Below, in pieces: positions 24,263 through 31,649 of a stretch of DNA of 47,981 nt. The notes below the pieces were generated by a model that did no database searches, was not told the DNA's origin, and was given only the letters and a program-made list of their open reading frames with translations. Position numbers and translations under genes: made by a program. This stretch comes from Streptomyces macrolidinus (lineage in GTDB: Bacteria > Actinomycetota > Actinomycetes > Streptomycetales > Streptomycetaceae), in contig NZ_JAMWMR010000038.1 of assembly GCF_023887685.1 (NCBI RefSeq), positions 1 to 47,981 of the forward strand, in the 5' to 3' direction. Positions within the stretch are counted from its first letter, which is position 1. Each line of letters begins with the position of its first letter.

Positions 24263-24620
24263 TTCGGGCTGAAGCGCCACTGGGATCGCCTGCTCGAGAA
24301 ATACGGCGACGCCTGCACCGCGATGGTGAACAAGTTCGGCAAGAGCAAAGCCCAAAGCGCGATCAAGGACTTCTCCCGCGTTCTCGGCCACCCGTCCTCC
24401 CACGGTGAGCGCATCACGAAGGTGCTACGGCGAGGCCGGAGAGATCCGGCAGAGATACGAGAACGAGCCGGATGTGAAGACGGTCATGGACACTGCCACG
24501 GAGGCGAGGGCCCGACCCGCGGAACCGGTGGACACACGGCGGCGGTCATCCTGTATCCAAGGCCAGGCTGACAGAGCGATCCCGCTGCACACGCGGGTCT
24601 CCGACGGTGCGAACATCACT
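24263..24620 (+). pseudogene. Fragment of a DNA polymerase III alpha (DnaE-type) gene
   Basis: The first frame reads 'LLEKYGDACTAMVNKFGKSK', then AQSAIKDFSRVLG and SHGERITKVL. This is the DnaE polymerase-core segment normally reading YG.....V..FG..KAK.A.KD..RVLG....GERITK. The continuation YGEAGEIRQRYENEPDVKTV and later 'PLHTRVSDGANIT' is in another frame, so at least one frameshift lies near 24420. It ends exactly at the left end of the IS5-type element. Both the catalytic aspartates and the flanking domains are absent. It may derive from a second dnaE, plasmid or phage copy. Confidence 0.7.
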
Positions 24621-24635
24621 GAGCCGTTTCCATCC

Positions 24636-25400
24636 TCACTCTGGGCTGGTCAGATGAAGGGTGAGGACGGCCTGGACGAGTTTGGTGGTCCGGGTGGTCG
24701 AGCCGCCCAGTTTGCGCAGGAGCCGCCAGGACTTGAGGGTGGCGATGGCCTGCTCGACGAGTGCTCGGATCTTCGCGTGAGACTGGTTCACCGCCTTCCG
24801 GCCTGCGGAAAGGGTCTCCCATCGGCCCCAGCACGGGATGCGGACCGTGCCACCGGCGCCCCGGTCGCCCTTGTCTGCCCAGCACCTGATGCCGGCCTCG
24901 GCGAGAGCGTCGACGATGCCGTGTTCACGGGCTGCACGGACATCGTGCACGGCGCCGGGCAACGCCGGTGAAGCCCACAGCAGCCGACCGAAGGGGGCGG
25001 CAATGACCTGCACATTCATCCCGTGCTTCTTGTGCTTGCCAGAGTAGAACGGGCGGTCCGCGGCGATGCGGTCGATCGGCAAGAGTGTGCCGTCCAGCAT
25101 CACGAATGCCTTCATCGACGCGGCCCGCACCGCGTCGGCCAGGCTGGGGGCGAGGGCAGCCAAGAGCTCGACAGCCTCAGTGACGTAGCGGTAGGCCGTC
25201 GTGGTTCCGACGCCGAACCCCGCTGCCAGTTGGGCATGCCTATGGCCCACCCGCAGATGGGCGAGCGTGAGCAGGGCCTGGCGGCCGGCGCTCGGACGCC
25301 GCCAACGTGAGCCGATCTCGCGGCGGTGCCGCCGCACCTGCTGGGTGAGGAAGCGCAGGGCAGAACTGGACACGTCGACGCCCGACGGGCAAACAAGCAC
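24636..25400 (-). CDS. IS5-family transposase (DDE_Tnp_4 type)
   Basis: A 254-residue transposase with GTG start at 25400 (MLVCPSGVDVSSSALRFL). Residues about 35-90 hold a helix-turn-helix (LLTLAHLRVGHRHAQLAAGF, GVGTTTAYRYV). The DDE catalytic domain follows: first Asp in 'AFVMLDGTLLPIDR', second Asp in 'GAVHDVRAAREHGI', with CWADKGDRGAG, and the Glu probably in NQSHAKIRALVEQAIATLK. This is the usual arrangement of the IS5 group with DDE_Tnp_4. It appears intact, so the element may still be mobile. A 14-bp inverted repeat sits immediately upstream of the start and probably limits expression. Confidence 0.88.
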   Translation of the reverse strand: MLVCPSGVDVSSSALRFLTQQVRRHRREIGSRWRRPSAGRQALLTLAHLRVGHRHAQLAAGFGVGTTTAYRYVTEAVELLAALAPSLADAVRAASMKAFVMLDGTLLPIDRIAADRPFYSGKHKKHGMNVQVIAAPFGRLLWASPALPGAVHDVRAAREHGIVDALAEAGIRCWADKGDRGAGGTVRIPCWGRWETLSAGRKAVNQSHAKIRALVEQAIATLKSWRLLRKLGGSTTRTTKLVQAVLTLHLTSPE

Positions 25401-25459
25401 GTGAAGCCCCTGGTGGAGACAGTTCTCTTGGTCGAAAACCCATCTACCAGGGGCTTCAC
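25401..25459 (-). promoter_or_regulatory. Hairpin directly upstream of the transposase start
   Basis: GTGAAGCCCCTGGT (25401-25414) and ACCAGGGGCTTCAC (25446-25459) are perfect 14-bp inverted repeats with a 31-base loop, abutting the GTG start on the minus strand. In a read-through RNA the stem would mask the initiation region. IS10/IS50-type elements use the same trick to block translation from outside transcripts. Confidence 0.6.
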
Positions 25460-25507
25460 CACTTTGCCACCCCAACTGCCAAGCCACAACGGCAGGTTGG
25501 AGAAGGC

Positions 25508-25597
25508 TCAGTAGCTGAGTGTGTGTGCCGGGGTGGCGGCGAGGCCCGTGCCTGCGATGACGGCGACGGTGAGGACGGCAGCCCTGATTCTCTTCAT
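25508..25597 (-). pseudogene. Signal peptide of a secreted protein, cut by the IS
   Basis: From ATG 25597 the frame gives MKRIRAAVLTVAVIAGTGLA and then ATPAHTLSY before a TGA that lies inside the right end of the IS. This is a textbook Sec signal peptide with an AxA-like cleavage site (ATPA|H). The mature part is missing: the other side of the IS is dnaE sequence, not the rest of this gene. Confidence 0.65.
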
Positions 25598-25682
25598 TCC
25601 GGATCTTTCTGTGCTTGCGCGGGTACTGTGCCCGGTCGTCCCGGACAGGGCACGGGCCGGATCGAACAGAAGTCCCCACCCT

Positions 25683-25850
25683 CTAGTGCCCCGGCAGGCA
25701 ACGTTTGCCCGTTAGGAGCGGCGTCCGGTGCGTGCTCTCGGTGTGCCGGACGGAAGTCCTCGTACTGGACGTACGTGGGCTTTCGTCCGGTGCGGCGAGA
25801 GTACGTGCCGGGCGTCGCGACGGGGCGAGTGTTGCCTGCCGGGGCACTAG
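25683..25850. mobile_element. MITE-like element, palindromic along its whole length
   Basis: A 168-bp element bounded by perfect 20-bp inverted repeats, CTAGTGCCCCGGCAGGCAAC (25683-25702) and its complement at 25831-25850. The interior also pairs: CCGGACGGAAGTCCTCGTAC on the left matches the complement on the right at 17 of 20 positions, next to a five-base centre (25766-25770). The element would fold into one long hairpin. It has no ORF. CTAG at both ends suggests TA or CTAG targeting. Confidence 0.82.
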
Positions 25851-25890
25851 CAAGCGACTCATGTCCTGCTGACGTCCTGCTCCCGGCAGC

Positions 25891-26059
25891 TCAGGCCACT
25901 GCCCCGGTGCGCAATCGGTGGATGAGGCCGTTGATCACCTGACGGGTGGTCCCTCCACGGGCCGCACCGATCATTGCTCACCGGTACCAGTGGCTTCCGC
26001 AGCGTCCACTCCTCGTCCGTCAGACCCCCCTGCTGAGCATGTCTGGAACATGGCGTCAC
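25891..26059 (-). pseudogene. IS5-like transposase N-terminal remnant
   Basis: Starting near 26059 the frame reads GGLTDEEWTLRKPLVPVSND and RCGPWRDH, then continues in another frame as RQVINGLIHRLRTGAVA to a TGA at 25891. This is the DUF4096-type N-terminus of an IS5 transposase (LTD..W..L.PLLP...G R..DHR.V..G...R.RTG). Frameshift and truncation make it dead. It differs from the complete element at 24618. Confidence 0.7.
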
Positions 26060-26910
26060 TTGCTCGAAGAAATACGCTCACGAACGGCTGTGACGATCCA
26101 GACTGCACCCGGGATGCAGACACCGTCTGCGGTCTCGAACTCCGTGAGCGCGTCGTGCACTTCGGCATGGATACGGGTGATGGTTGTCGGGTCGACATCG
26201 CGCAGGTTGTAGCGCGTCGGGCCCATGGAGAAGAGGAAGTCGGCGGCATCGTCCGCGTCGGCGCCAAGGGTCATGGGCGCCTCGGATGGAGCCACCTCGA
26301 TGTCGGTGAACCCGCTGTCGGCGAGCACCTGGCGGATGCGCGCGGGGTCGAGGAGTGACCCCATACCCCTGGAAGCGGGGGATGCCTCGCGCAGGAACGG
26401 CGAGAGTGCGGCGGTCGCACGGGCGTAGGCGCTGTCCGGACCTGCGGGCTGTGGCCCGAGGAACGCGACGCGGCCGGCCGGCACGAGCGCACGCCTGAGA
26501 TGGGTGAAGGCTGCGACATGGTCGGCGAAGAACATGACACCGCCACGGCTGATGAGGACATCGAACCCGGAGACGGGAAACGGATGCACCTGTGCGTCGC
26601 CCTGCTCGAAGGCGACGTTGTCGAGACCTTCCGCCGCAGCGTCACGACGGGCGCGTTCCAGCATCGGCGCGGACAGGTCGATTCCCACGGCCTGTCCGTT
26701 GTACGCCCGTTGCCCCGCAAGGCGTGTTGTCTGGCCGGTGCCGCAGCCGATGTCGAGGACCCGGTCCTGGGCCTTGATGCCCGCGGCGGCGAACAGAGGT
26801 GCGTTGAACGCGCCCATCATCCCGTTGTAGCGCTCGGGGTGTTCGGCCCAGTGGATGCCCTCCCAGTCGTTCCATGCCTCTGCCTGCTGACGGTTGGCGA
26901 TGGTGTGCAC
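26056..26910 (-). CDS. Class I SAM-dependent methyltransferase
   Basis: A 284-residue enzyme with GTG start at 26910 preceded by AAAGGATG. Motif I is VLDIGCGTGQTTRLAG (about 48-63), the acidic residue ending strand 2 is in AVGIDLSAPMLERAR, and motif II is 'FEQGDAQVHPFP' with 'FDVLISRGGVMFFAD' after it. The layout matches Methyltransf_11/25-type small-molecule methyltransferases of the UbiE group. It is divergent from a TetR gene across 62 bases that contain two overlapping operators, so it is probably repressed by that TetR. The methyl acceptor is unknown. Its 3' end abuts IS debris but seems complete. Confidence 0.9.
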   Translation of the reverse strand: MHTIANRQQAEAWNDWEGIHWAEHPERYNGMMGAFNAPLFAAAGIKAQDRVLDIGCGTGQTTRLAGQRAYNGQAVGIDLSAPMLERARRDAAAEGLDNVAFEQGDAQVHPFPVSGFDVLISRGGVMFFADHVAAFTHLRRALVPAGRVAFLGPQPAGPDSAYARATAALSPFLREASPASRGMGSLLDPARIRQVLADSGFTDIEVAPSEAPMTLGADADDAADFLFSMGPTRYNLRDVDPTTITRIHAEVHDALTEFETADGVCIPGAVWIVTAVRERISSSK

Positions 26911-26928
26911 GGCTCATCCTTTCGCTCT

Positions 26929-26956
26929 TAGAGTCGACCTCTAGAGTTCACCTCTA
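26929..26956. promoter_or_regulatory. Two overlapping TetR-type operators
   Basis: TAGAGTCGACCTCTA (26929-26943) and TAGAGTTCACCTCTA (26942-26956) are 15-bp inverted repeats of the form TAGAG-N5-CTCTA, sharing two bases. They lie in the divergent promoter between the methyltransferase and TetR genes. TAGACT at 26961-26966 is a candidate -10 for tetR. Confidence 0.75.
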
Positions 26957-26972
26957 GATATAGACTCCAGTC

Positions 26973-27608
26973 ATGGGTGAAGGCAAGGGGAAACAGGGCA
27001 ACAAGGCCCATGAGACGCGGCGACGGATCATCGACGCGGCTGCCGCGCTCTTCGTCGAGCAGGGCTACGGCGCGACCAAGCTGCAGGAGATCGCCGACCG
27101 GGCGGGCGTGGCGGTGCAGACGATCTACTTCGTCTTTCGCAACAAGCCCTCGCTGCTCAAAGAACTTGTCGATGTCGCGATCGCGGGCGACGACGAGCCC
27201 ATGCCGACGATGGACCGGCCCTGGTTCGCGGAGGTCATGAACGCGCCTACCGCCGAGGCCGCGCTGTCCGCGTTGATCGGCGGCACTCGCAGAACACTTG
27301 AACGCGTCGCGGCCATCACCGAGATGGTCCGCGCCGCGACAGCGACCAACCCGGAGATCCGAGAGTTGTGGCCGGATCAGACAGACCCGCGGTACACGGT
27401 CATCTCTACAGCTGCGGAGTCCCTGACGAAGAAGCCGGGCGCCCACCCCGCCATCGACGCCGACGAGGCGGCGGACGTCATCTACGCCGTCCTCAGTCCA
27501 GAGCTCTTCCTGCTCCTCACGCGCGACCGCGCGTGGCCAGCAGACAAGTGGGAGCAATGGGCCTACCACACCCTCGGCTCTCAGCTGTCGGTCGACAACG
27601 GGCTCTGA
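26973..27608 (+). CDS. TetR-family regulator
   Basis: A 211-residue repressor. The helix-turn-helix is at about residues 15-60: 'RRRIIDAAAALFVEQGYGAT' followed by LQEIADRAGVAVQTIYFVFRN, a standard TetR signature. The C-terminal ligand domain contains the motif EMVRAATATNPEIRELW seen in TetR members near small-molecule enzymes. The ATG at 26973 follows the candidate -10 box by six bases without a Shine-Dalgarno, which suggests a leaderless mRNA. The operators lie immediately upstream, implying autoregulation and control of the divergent methyltransferase. Confidence 0.93.
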   Translation: MGEGKGKQGNKAHETRRRIIDAAAALFVEQGYGATKLQEIADRAGVAVQTIYFVFRNKPSLLKELVDVAIAGDDEPMPTMDRPWFAEVMNAPTAEAALSALIGGTRRTLERVAAITEMVRAATATNPEIRELWPDQTDPRYTVISTAAESLTKKPGAHPAIDADEAADVIYAVLSPELFLLLTRDRAWPADKWEQWAYHTLGSQLSVDNGL

Positions 27609-27767
27609 TCAACTCAGCCCTTGAGAAGCCGTATCTCTATCGATCACGAGGACGGTTCTGATCGAACCAGGGGCGGTTCACCGTAGGGTGCCCCGTAGTC
27701 TTGCTTGTCACGCACCTGACATGAGTCGCATCCGTGCGATGCGCCGAAGAGAGAGGTACTGAACACC

Positions 27768-28445
27768 ATGGACAGACCGCCTTTCCGGGGCTTTTGCCGT
27801 ACCGCTCTTGCGATGCTGGGCGCTGCGGTGGCGTCGGTCACGCCGGGCACCGCGGCGAGCGCGGCCGTGCCGACGGACACGTCTCACGCCGCTTCGACCG
27901 TGGCGCGAACGGCAGCCGCGCGCGGTTGCGCCGTCGTCTATTTCGACCTGGGCGAGACCCTGGTGCACACGGACGAGGACGCCCGCACCGGCTACATGCC
28001 CGGCGCGGCCGCCTATCTGCGCAAGCTGCGGGAGCGGCACGTCAAGGTCGGGCTGATCACCAACGTGCCGTCCTCCTGGGGCGAGACGGACGCCGAGCGT
28101 GCCGCCGCCCTGAAGAATGAGGTCGACGGCGCTTGGAGGGGCTCCGTCCCCTTCGCCTGGGGGGACTTCGGCGACCGGGTTCTCACTCCGCGCACCGAGG
28201 CGGAGCGCAAGCCGGCGACCGTCCTCTGGGAGCGTGCCAAGACGCAGGCGCAGGGCTGCCGGCTCGTCTACGAGGCGGAGACGGCCGAGGAGACCGACGT
28301 CGCGGCCTCGCTCGGTTACGTGGCCTACCAGACGGGTCGGCCCTCTCGCCCCGCCTACCTCCCGACCGGCGTGATCGAACGGCTGGCGCACGGCTCGAGC
28401 AACTCCCCGTGTTCTGGTGGGAGGCCGACGAGCAGTCGCGCGTGA
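27768..28445 (+). CDS. Secreted HAD-superfamily protein
   Basis: A 225-residue protein with an N-terminal signal peptide (FRGFCRTALAMLGAAVASV, cleavage near AASAA). The HAD motif I is AVVYFDLGETLVHT with the nucleophile Asp at about 60; the usual second Asp two residues on is Gly, so phosphatase activity is uncertain. Motif II is LITNVPSSW, and 'TEAERKPATVLWERA' supplies the motif III Lys. The last 25 residues (SSNSPCSGGRPTSSRA) are an out-of-frame reading of PAS-like sequence from the next gene, so the natural end has probably been lost. Its TGA overlaps the GTG of the regulator gene by four bases. Confidence 0.8.
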   Translation: MDRPPFRGFCRTALAMLGAAVASVTPGTAASAAVPTDTSHAASTVARTAAARGCAVVYFDLGETLVHTDEDARTGYMPGAAAYLRKLRERHVKVGLITNVPSSWGETDAERAAALKNEVDGAWRGSVPFAWGDFGDRVLTPRTEAERKPATVLWERAKTQAQGCRLVYEAETAEETDVAASLGYVAYQTGRPSRPAYLPTGVIERLAHGSSNSPCSGGRPTSSRA

Positions 28446-29644
28446 CGGAGTGTGGCGGCGGTGCCTTCGCCGACCTGTCCACCGCGCAGCGCTTCCTCGA
28501 CCGCGCGCGCGAGGAGATGTCCGCTCCGGGACGCTCCCTCGAACAGGGTCACCTCCTGGTCCAGTTCGACAACCGGACCTTCCACGTACGTTGGCCCCCG
28601 GGCGAGAGCCCGGACCACGGCCGTACCCGCGGGTTCGCGGTGGAGATCGGCGCGCAGCCCGCGAGCGACCGTCGGTACGCCGCCTTCGCGGAATTCGCCG
28701 ACTTCGCCCCGGCCGCGGCCTTCCTCCGCGACCGCGACGGCCGCTACTTATGGGCCAACCACTCCTATGCCCACCTCTACGGCACCACACCGGAGCGGAT
28801 CATCGGCAGCCGTATCGAGGACCTCGACACCCCGTCCGACGCCGCCCAGTTCCGCGCCCTGGACCAGGAGATACTCAGCCGAGGCAAGCCGGTGCGCCAC
28901 CACCTGAGCTATCACCGCACCGACGGCGGCACGGGGCAGGCGGCCGGCCATCGCTTCCCCGTCCAGGAGGGCGGCCAGACCTGCGTGGCCGGAATCTATG
29001 TCGATATCACCGAGCACGCTCGGGCGATGGACGAGCGTCGAGAAGCCGAGGAGAACCTGAAGGCACTGCGCGATCACAGCGGTCTGCCCTGCGCGCTGCT
29101 CTCGGTCGACGGCCGTATCGAACAGGCGGGCACGGCTACCGCCGAACTGTTCCGGACACGCCTGTCCGACCTCATCGGCCGCCGCGCCCACACCTTGCTC
29201 GCCGCCACACCCGACCTTCGCCTCCTGCGTCACGCGTGGGAGGGGCTGATCAGTCGCCGCATCAGACGGGCTGAGACCTCCGCCGTGCTCATCGATGCCC
29301 AGGGACGCCAGCGCCGCACGCGGCTCCACCTGGCCACGGTGAGTGGGCCCGCCGGCCGCGTCGCGCACGTGTGGGCCGTCGTCACCCACCAGAGCATCGC
29401 CTACGAGGCCCACCCCCCGCTCACCGCCGCGCAGATCCGCATACTGTCCCTCCTCGCAGGAGGCAGCACCAACGGCGAGATCGCCGTCTCGCTGGGGCTC
29501 TCCCGGCAGACGGTCGACTACCACCTCAGCCGGCTCCGGGCCCTGCTGGGCGCCGCGACCAGGCCCGCCCTCGTCGCCCGTGCCTACATCCTCGGCATCC
29601 TCGGCCCCCGCGCCTGGCCCCCGCACGCGGCTACGGCCTCATGA
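28442..29644 (+). CDS. PAS-domain LuxR-type transcriptional regulator
   Basis: A 400-residue regulator if begun at GTG 28442, which overlaps the HAD stop (GTGA). Yet LEQLPVFWWEADEQSRV, a clear PAS beginning, is encoded just upstream in the same frame, so the original start was farther left and has been removed. A second PAS domain (about 90-200) contains 'FLRDRDGRYLWANHSYAHLY', and a PAS-associated block follows (GIYVDITEHARAMDERR). The C-terminal helix-turn-helix reads LTAAQIRILSLLAGGSTNGE and 'TVDYHLSRLRALL', the LuxR type. A TTA codon at 28748-28750 suggests bldA-dependent translation. It probably senses a ligand or redox state through PAS; targets are unknown. Confidence 0.8.
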   Translation: MTECGGGAFADLSTAQRFLDRAREEMSAPGRSLEQGHLLVQFDNRTFHVRWPPGESPDHGRTRGFAVEIGAQPASDRRYAAFAEFADFAPAAAFLRDRDGRYLWANHSYAHLYGTTPERIIGSRIEDLDTPSDAAQFRALDQEILSRGKPVRHHLSYHRTDGGTGQAAGHRFPVQEGGQTCVAGIYVDITEHARAMDERREAEENLKALRDHSGLPCALLSVDGRIEQAGTATAELFRTRLSDLIGRRAHTLLAATPDLRLLRHAWEGLISRRIRRAETSAVLIDAQGRQRRTRLHLATVSGPAGRVAHVWAVVTHQSIAYEAHPPLTAAQIRILSLLAGGSTNGEIAVSLGLSRQTVDYHLSRLRALLGAATRPALVARAYILGILGPRAWPPHAATAS

Positions 29645-30199
29645 ACTTCTGCCTACGACAACGGTGGCCAGGGCCACCCGCCCAGGGTGGTGCCGGCGGC
29701 GAGGATCTTCCCTTGTGCTTCCCGTACAGGCTCTTCGTCTTCTCGACGAAGGAGCACCAGCGCCCCGCATCGGATCCGCACCGATCACGCCTGTTCGAGA
29801 GCACGTTCTCGGCCGGCATCCGGACTCGACCGCACCCGGCTCGCCAAGTCCTCGTCTCACAGCCGTACCGGCCGCACCCGGATACACGTCACCTACCACA
29901 CCTTCGACGGCCCCTACGCGGACCTCACCCCCGTGGACACCTTCACCCTCGAACGCCCCGCAAGGACGACGCCCGGAACCAACGGAGGCGATGAGGCGAC
30001 CACGCGGACCGGAAGCCCCGCCCGCGTCCGCGCGGGCTCGCCGTCGTGTCGCGAGGCGGACGGGTCCCGCGGTGCTCGTCGGCCTCCACTCCCGCGTACC
30101 CCCGAGGGGGACTCGCCTTCACATCCGGGTTTGATGCCGGTGCACCAAGGTAGTCGGGGGGTAATCAAAGCCGAAGTGGTCGGTCGAGGAGCTGATCCC
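29645..30199. other. Intergenic region with one coding-like patch
   Basis: Some 555 bases without an intact gene. On the plus strand at about 29868-29965 one frame reads GRTRIHVTYHTFDGPYADLT and then VDTFTLERPA, which looks like real protein sequence but has no start and no recognised family. The rest is non-coding in appearance. Confidence 0.4.
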
Positions 30200-30436
30200 A
30201 TGTCTGGTCAGGGAAAGAAGATCCGGGGCAAGGCCCAGGAAGCGATGGGCAGAGCCAGGGAAAAGGCTGGACGCGCCACTGGCGACGAGGAACAGCGCCT
30301 CAAGGGCACGGGCGAGCGCGTTGCGGGCAAGACCCGCCAGGCGGCCGGTGAGGCAGGCCAGACGGTGCGCGGTACAGCGGAAGAGGTGAAGGGCAAGGCG
30401 GAAGAGACCAAGGGACGGATCCGCAAGAACATGTGA
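30200..30436 (+). CDS. CsbD-family stress protein
   Basis: A 78-residue, highly charged protein starting MSGQGKKIRGKAQEAMGRAR at ATG 30200, with GAGGAG eight bases before. The CsbD pattern G-K-x-x-x-x-G-x-(V/A)-K-E-x-x-G-x-x-x-G/D appears several times as GKAQEAMG, GRATGDEEQRLKGTGE, 'VAGKTRQAAGEAGQTVRG' and 'VKGKAEETKGR'. Such proteins accumulate under general stress (sigma-B regulon in Bacillus), and their biochemical role is unknown. It is monocistronic with a strong terminator. No promoter box can be fixed by eye. Confidence 0.92.
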   Translation: MSGQGKKIRGKAQEAMGRAREKAGRATGDEEQRLKGTGERVAGKTRQAAGEAGQTVRGTAEEVKGKAEETKGRIRKNM

Positions 30437-30453
30437 CGTGACCTTCCTTGTGA

Positions 30454-30488
30454 CGCCACGTCCGACCGGCCGCCGGTCGGACGTGGCG
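30454..30488 (+). terminator. Perfect hairpin terminator of the csbD gene
   Basis: CGCCACGTCCGACCGG and CCGGTCGGACGTGGCG form a perfect 16-bp stem with a three-base loop, 17 bases after the stop. It is very stable and ends in GCTGGGG rather than T residues. Confidence 0.88.
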
Positions 30489-30649
30489 CTGGGGAACTTT
30501 CGGCATGCGCTGTGAGCCTTCGACGGATGCGTCCTTGAAGCACGCCATCGGTCAGCATGTTCACCGCTGTACGAAGCTGTGCGGCCCTGGATCCGAAAAT
30601 CGTCCCGACGCATGCCTGAACGGGACGGCTGAACGTGTTCGCCGTTGCT

Positions 30650-31177
30650 GTGACGCGGTGCTCGCGGCCGTCTGCGGCGACAACATCGGCTTCGTCATCG
30701 GGCCGATATGGCCGCCGCCTCGTTTCGCGTTTCGGCCGCCACGTGCTGCTGACACCGGCGCGCGTCGCCAAGAGCGAGGCATTCTTCACCCGGCACGGTG
30801 GCAGGTCATAACCGTCGGGCGCTTCATCGAGGGCCTGCGCCAGGCCAACGGCATCATCGCCGGACTCAGCGAGATGCCCTGGCGCCGATTCCTCGCATTC
30901 AGCACCCTTGGCGCAGCGCTCTGGGTGGGAACCCCGGGTGACCCTCGGAGTCCTCGCCGGCGACCACATCGGCACCCTGTATCCAGCCCTTCAACGCTAC
31001 GAGCTGTACCTGTTCGCCACAGCGGCGATCGTTGTGGCCGTCCTGGTGGTGCGCCGCCTGATACGCCGCCGTAACACTTCGACATCGCCGTCGTCGCCCG
31101 CCCCGGACGACCAGGACGCCTCGACTCCTTGCTCCCCTCAGAAACACCGGCGACCTGGAGACGGCCCTCGGTCGTGA
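30650..31177 (+). pseudogene. DedA/VTT-family membrane protein pseudogene
   Basis: Pieces in three frames line up as one DedA protein: AVCGDNIGFVIG; 'RFGRHVLLTPARVAKSEAFF' with TRHGG; 'VITVGRFIEGLRQANGIIAG' with LSEMPWRRFLAFSTLGAALW; then 'VTLGVLAGDHIGTLYPALQR' and LFATAAIVVAVLVVRRL. The motif R-F-(I/V)-x-G-x-R and 'G...W' are typical of DedA/SNARE-associated proteins. At least three frameshifts (near 30705, 30800 and 30925) have ruined it, and the N-terminal membrane half is poor. The last frame could in principle give a short helix-bearing peptide. Confidence 0.75.
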
Positions 31178-31327
31178 GCCAGGACGCCCAGCTGCCCGCC
31201 GCTGCCGCCGTCACCCGGAACCAGCGCTTCTGGGGCGATCCACGTCTCAGGCTGCGGGCACGCGTGGCCAAGGGGGCTCGCGAGGGGCACAGTGGACGTG
31301 TATCTGCCTGAGAGATCGGAGGACACG

Positions 31328-31483
31328 GTGATCTCCATCGGCATCATTCTCCTCATCGTCGGTTTCGTGACCGGCATCGGCATCCTGTGGACCATTGGGA
31401 TCGTCCTGCTCGTCGTCGGCCTGGCCTTGTGGCTCCTCGGCGCCGTTGGTCATGCCGTGGGCGGACGGCGACACTACTGGTGA
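31328..31483 (+). CDS. Small two-helix membrane protein (DUF6131-like)
   Basis: A 51-residue protein from GTG 31328, with GGAGG six bases upstream: MISIGIILLIVGFVTGIGIL, then 'WTIGIVLLVVGLALWLLGAV' and a tail GGRRHYW. Two transmembrane segments are joined by a short Gly-rich turn, with a basic aromatic C-terminus. This pattern, including the terminal G-R-R-H-Y-W, is that of the DUF6131 family common in actinobacteria. No function is known. It is complete despite being surrounded by decayed genes. Confidence 0.85.
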   Translation: MISIGIILLIVGFVTGIGILWTIGIVLLVVGLALWLLGAVGHAVGGRRHYW

Positions 31484-31649
31484 ACCTACGACCGCTGCCG
31501 TGACTGCTGCTGTGCGCTCGGCAGCGTGCTGCACACGCCGATATCCGCGCCTCGACCGAGGGGTACCGCGCGCGGGACACGTCCCGCGCTGCTTCGCCGG
31601 ACCCGCCAGGCACAAGGGCCGCCAGGTCGACGTAGCCGCTTGTACACAG

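Larger units (their letters stand above)
24618..25512 (-). mobile_element. Complete IS5-type insertion sequence, about 890 bp
   Basis: Ends are imperfect inverted repeats: ACTGAGCCGTTTCCATCCT at the left (24618-24636) and the complement of ACTGAGCCTTCTCCAACCT at the right (25494-25512), with 15 of 19 positions matching. One transposase gene fills the interior and its stop lies inside the left repeat. Flanks differ: a dnaE fragment on the left and a signal-peptide stub on the right. No clear target duplication is seen. Confidence 0.85.

Noticed and set aside
26929..26960. Vector polylinker contamination (SalI- and XbaI-like GTCGAC and TCTAGA sites)
   Set aside because: Only a short stretch matches polylinker sequence. 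The sites are parts of two 15-bp palindromes exactly between divergent genes, as operators should be, and flanks continue as Streptomyces genes.
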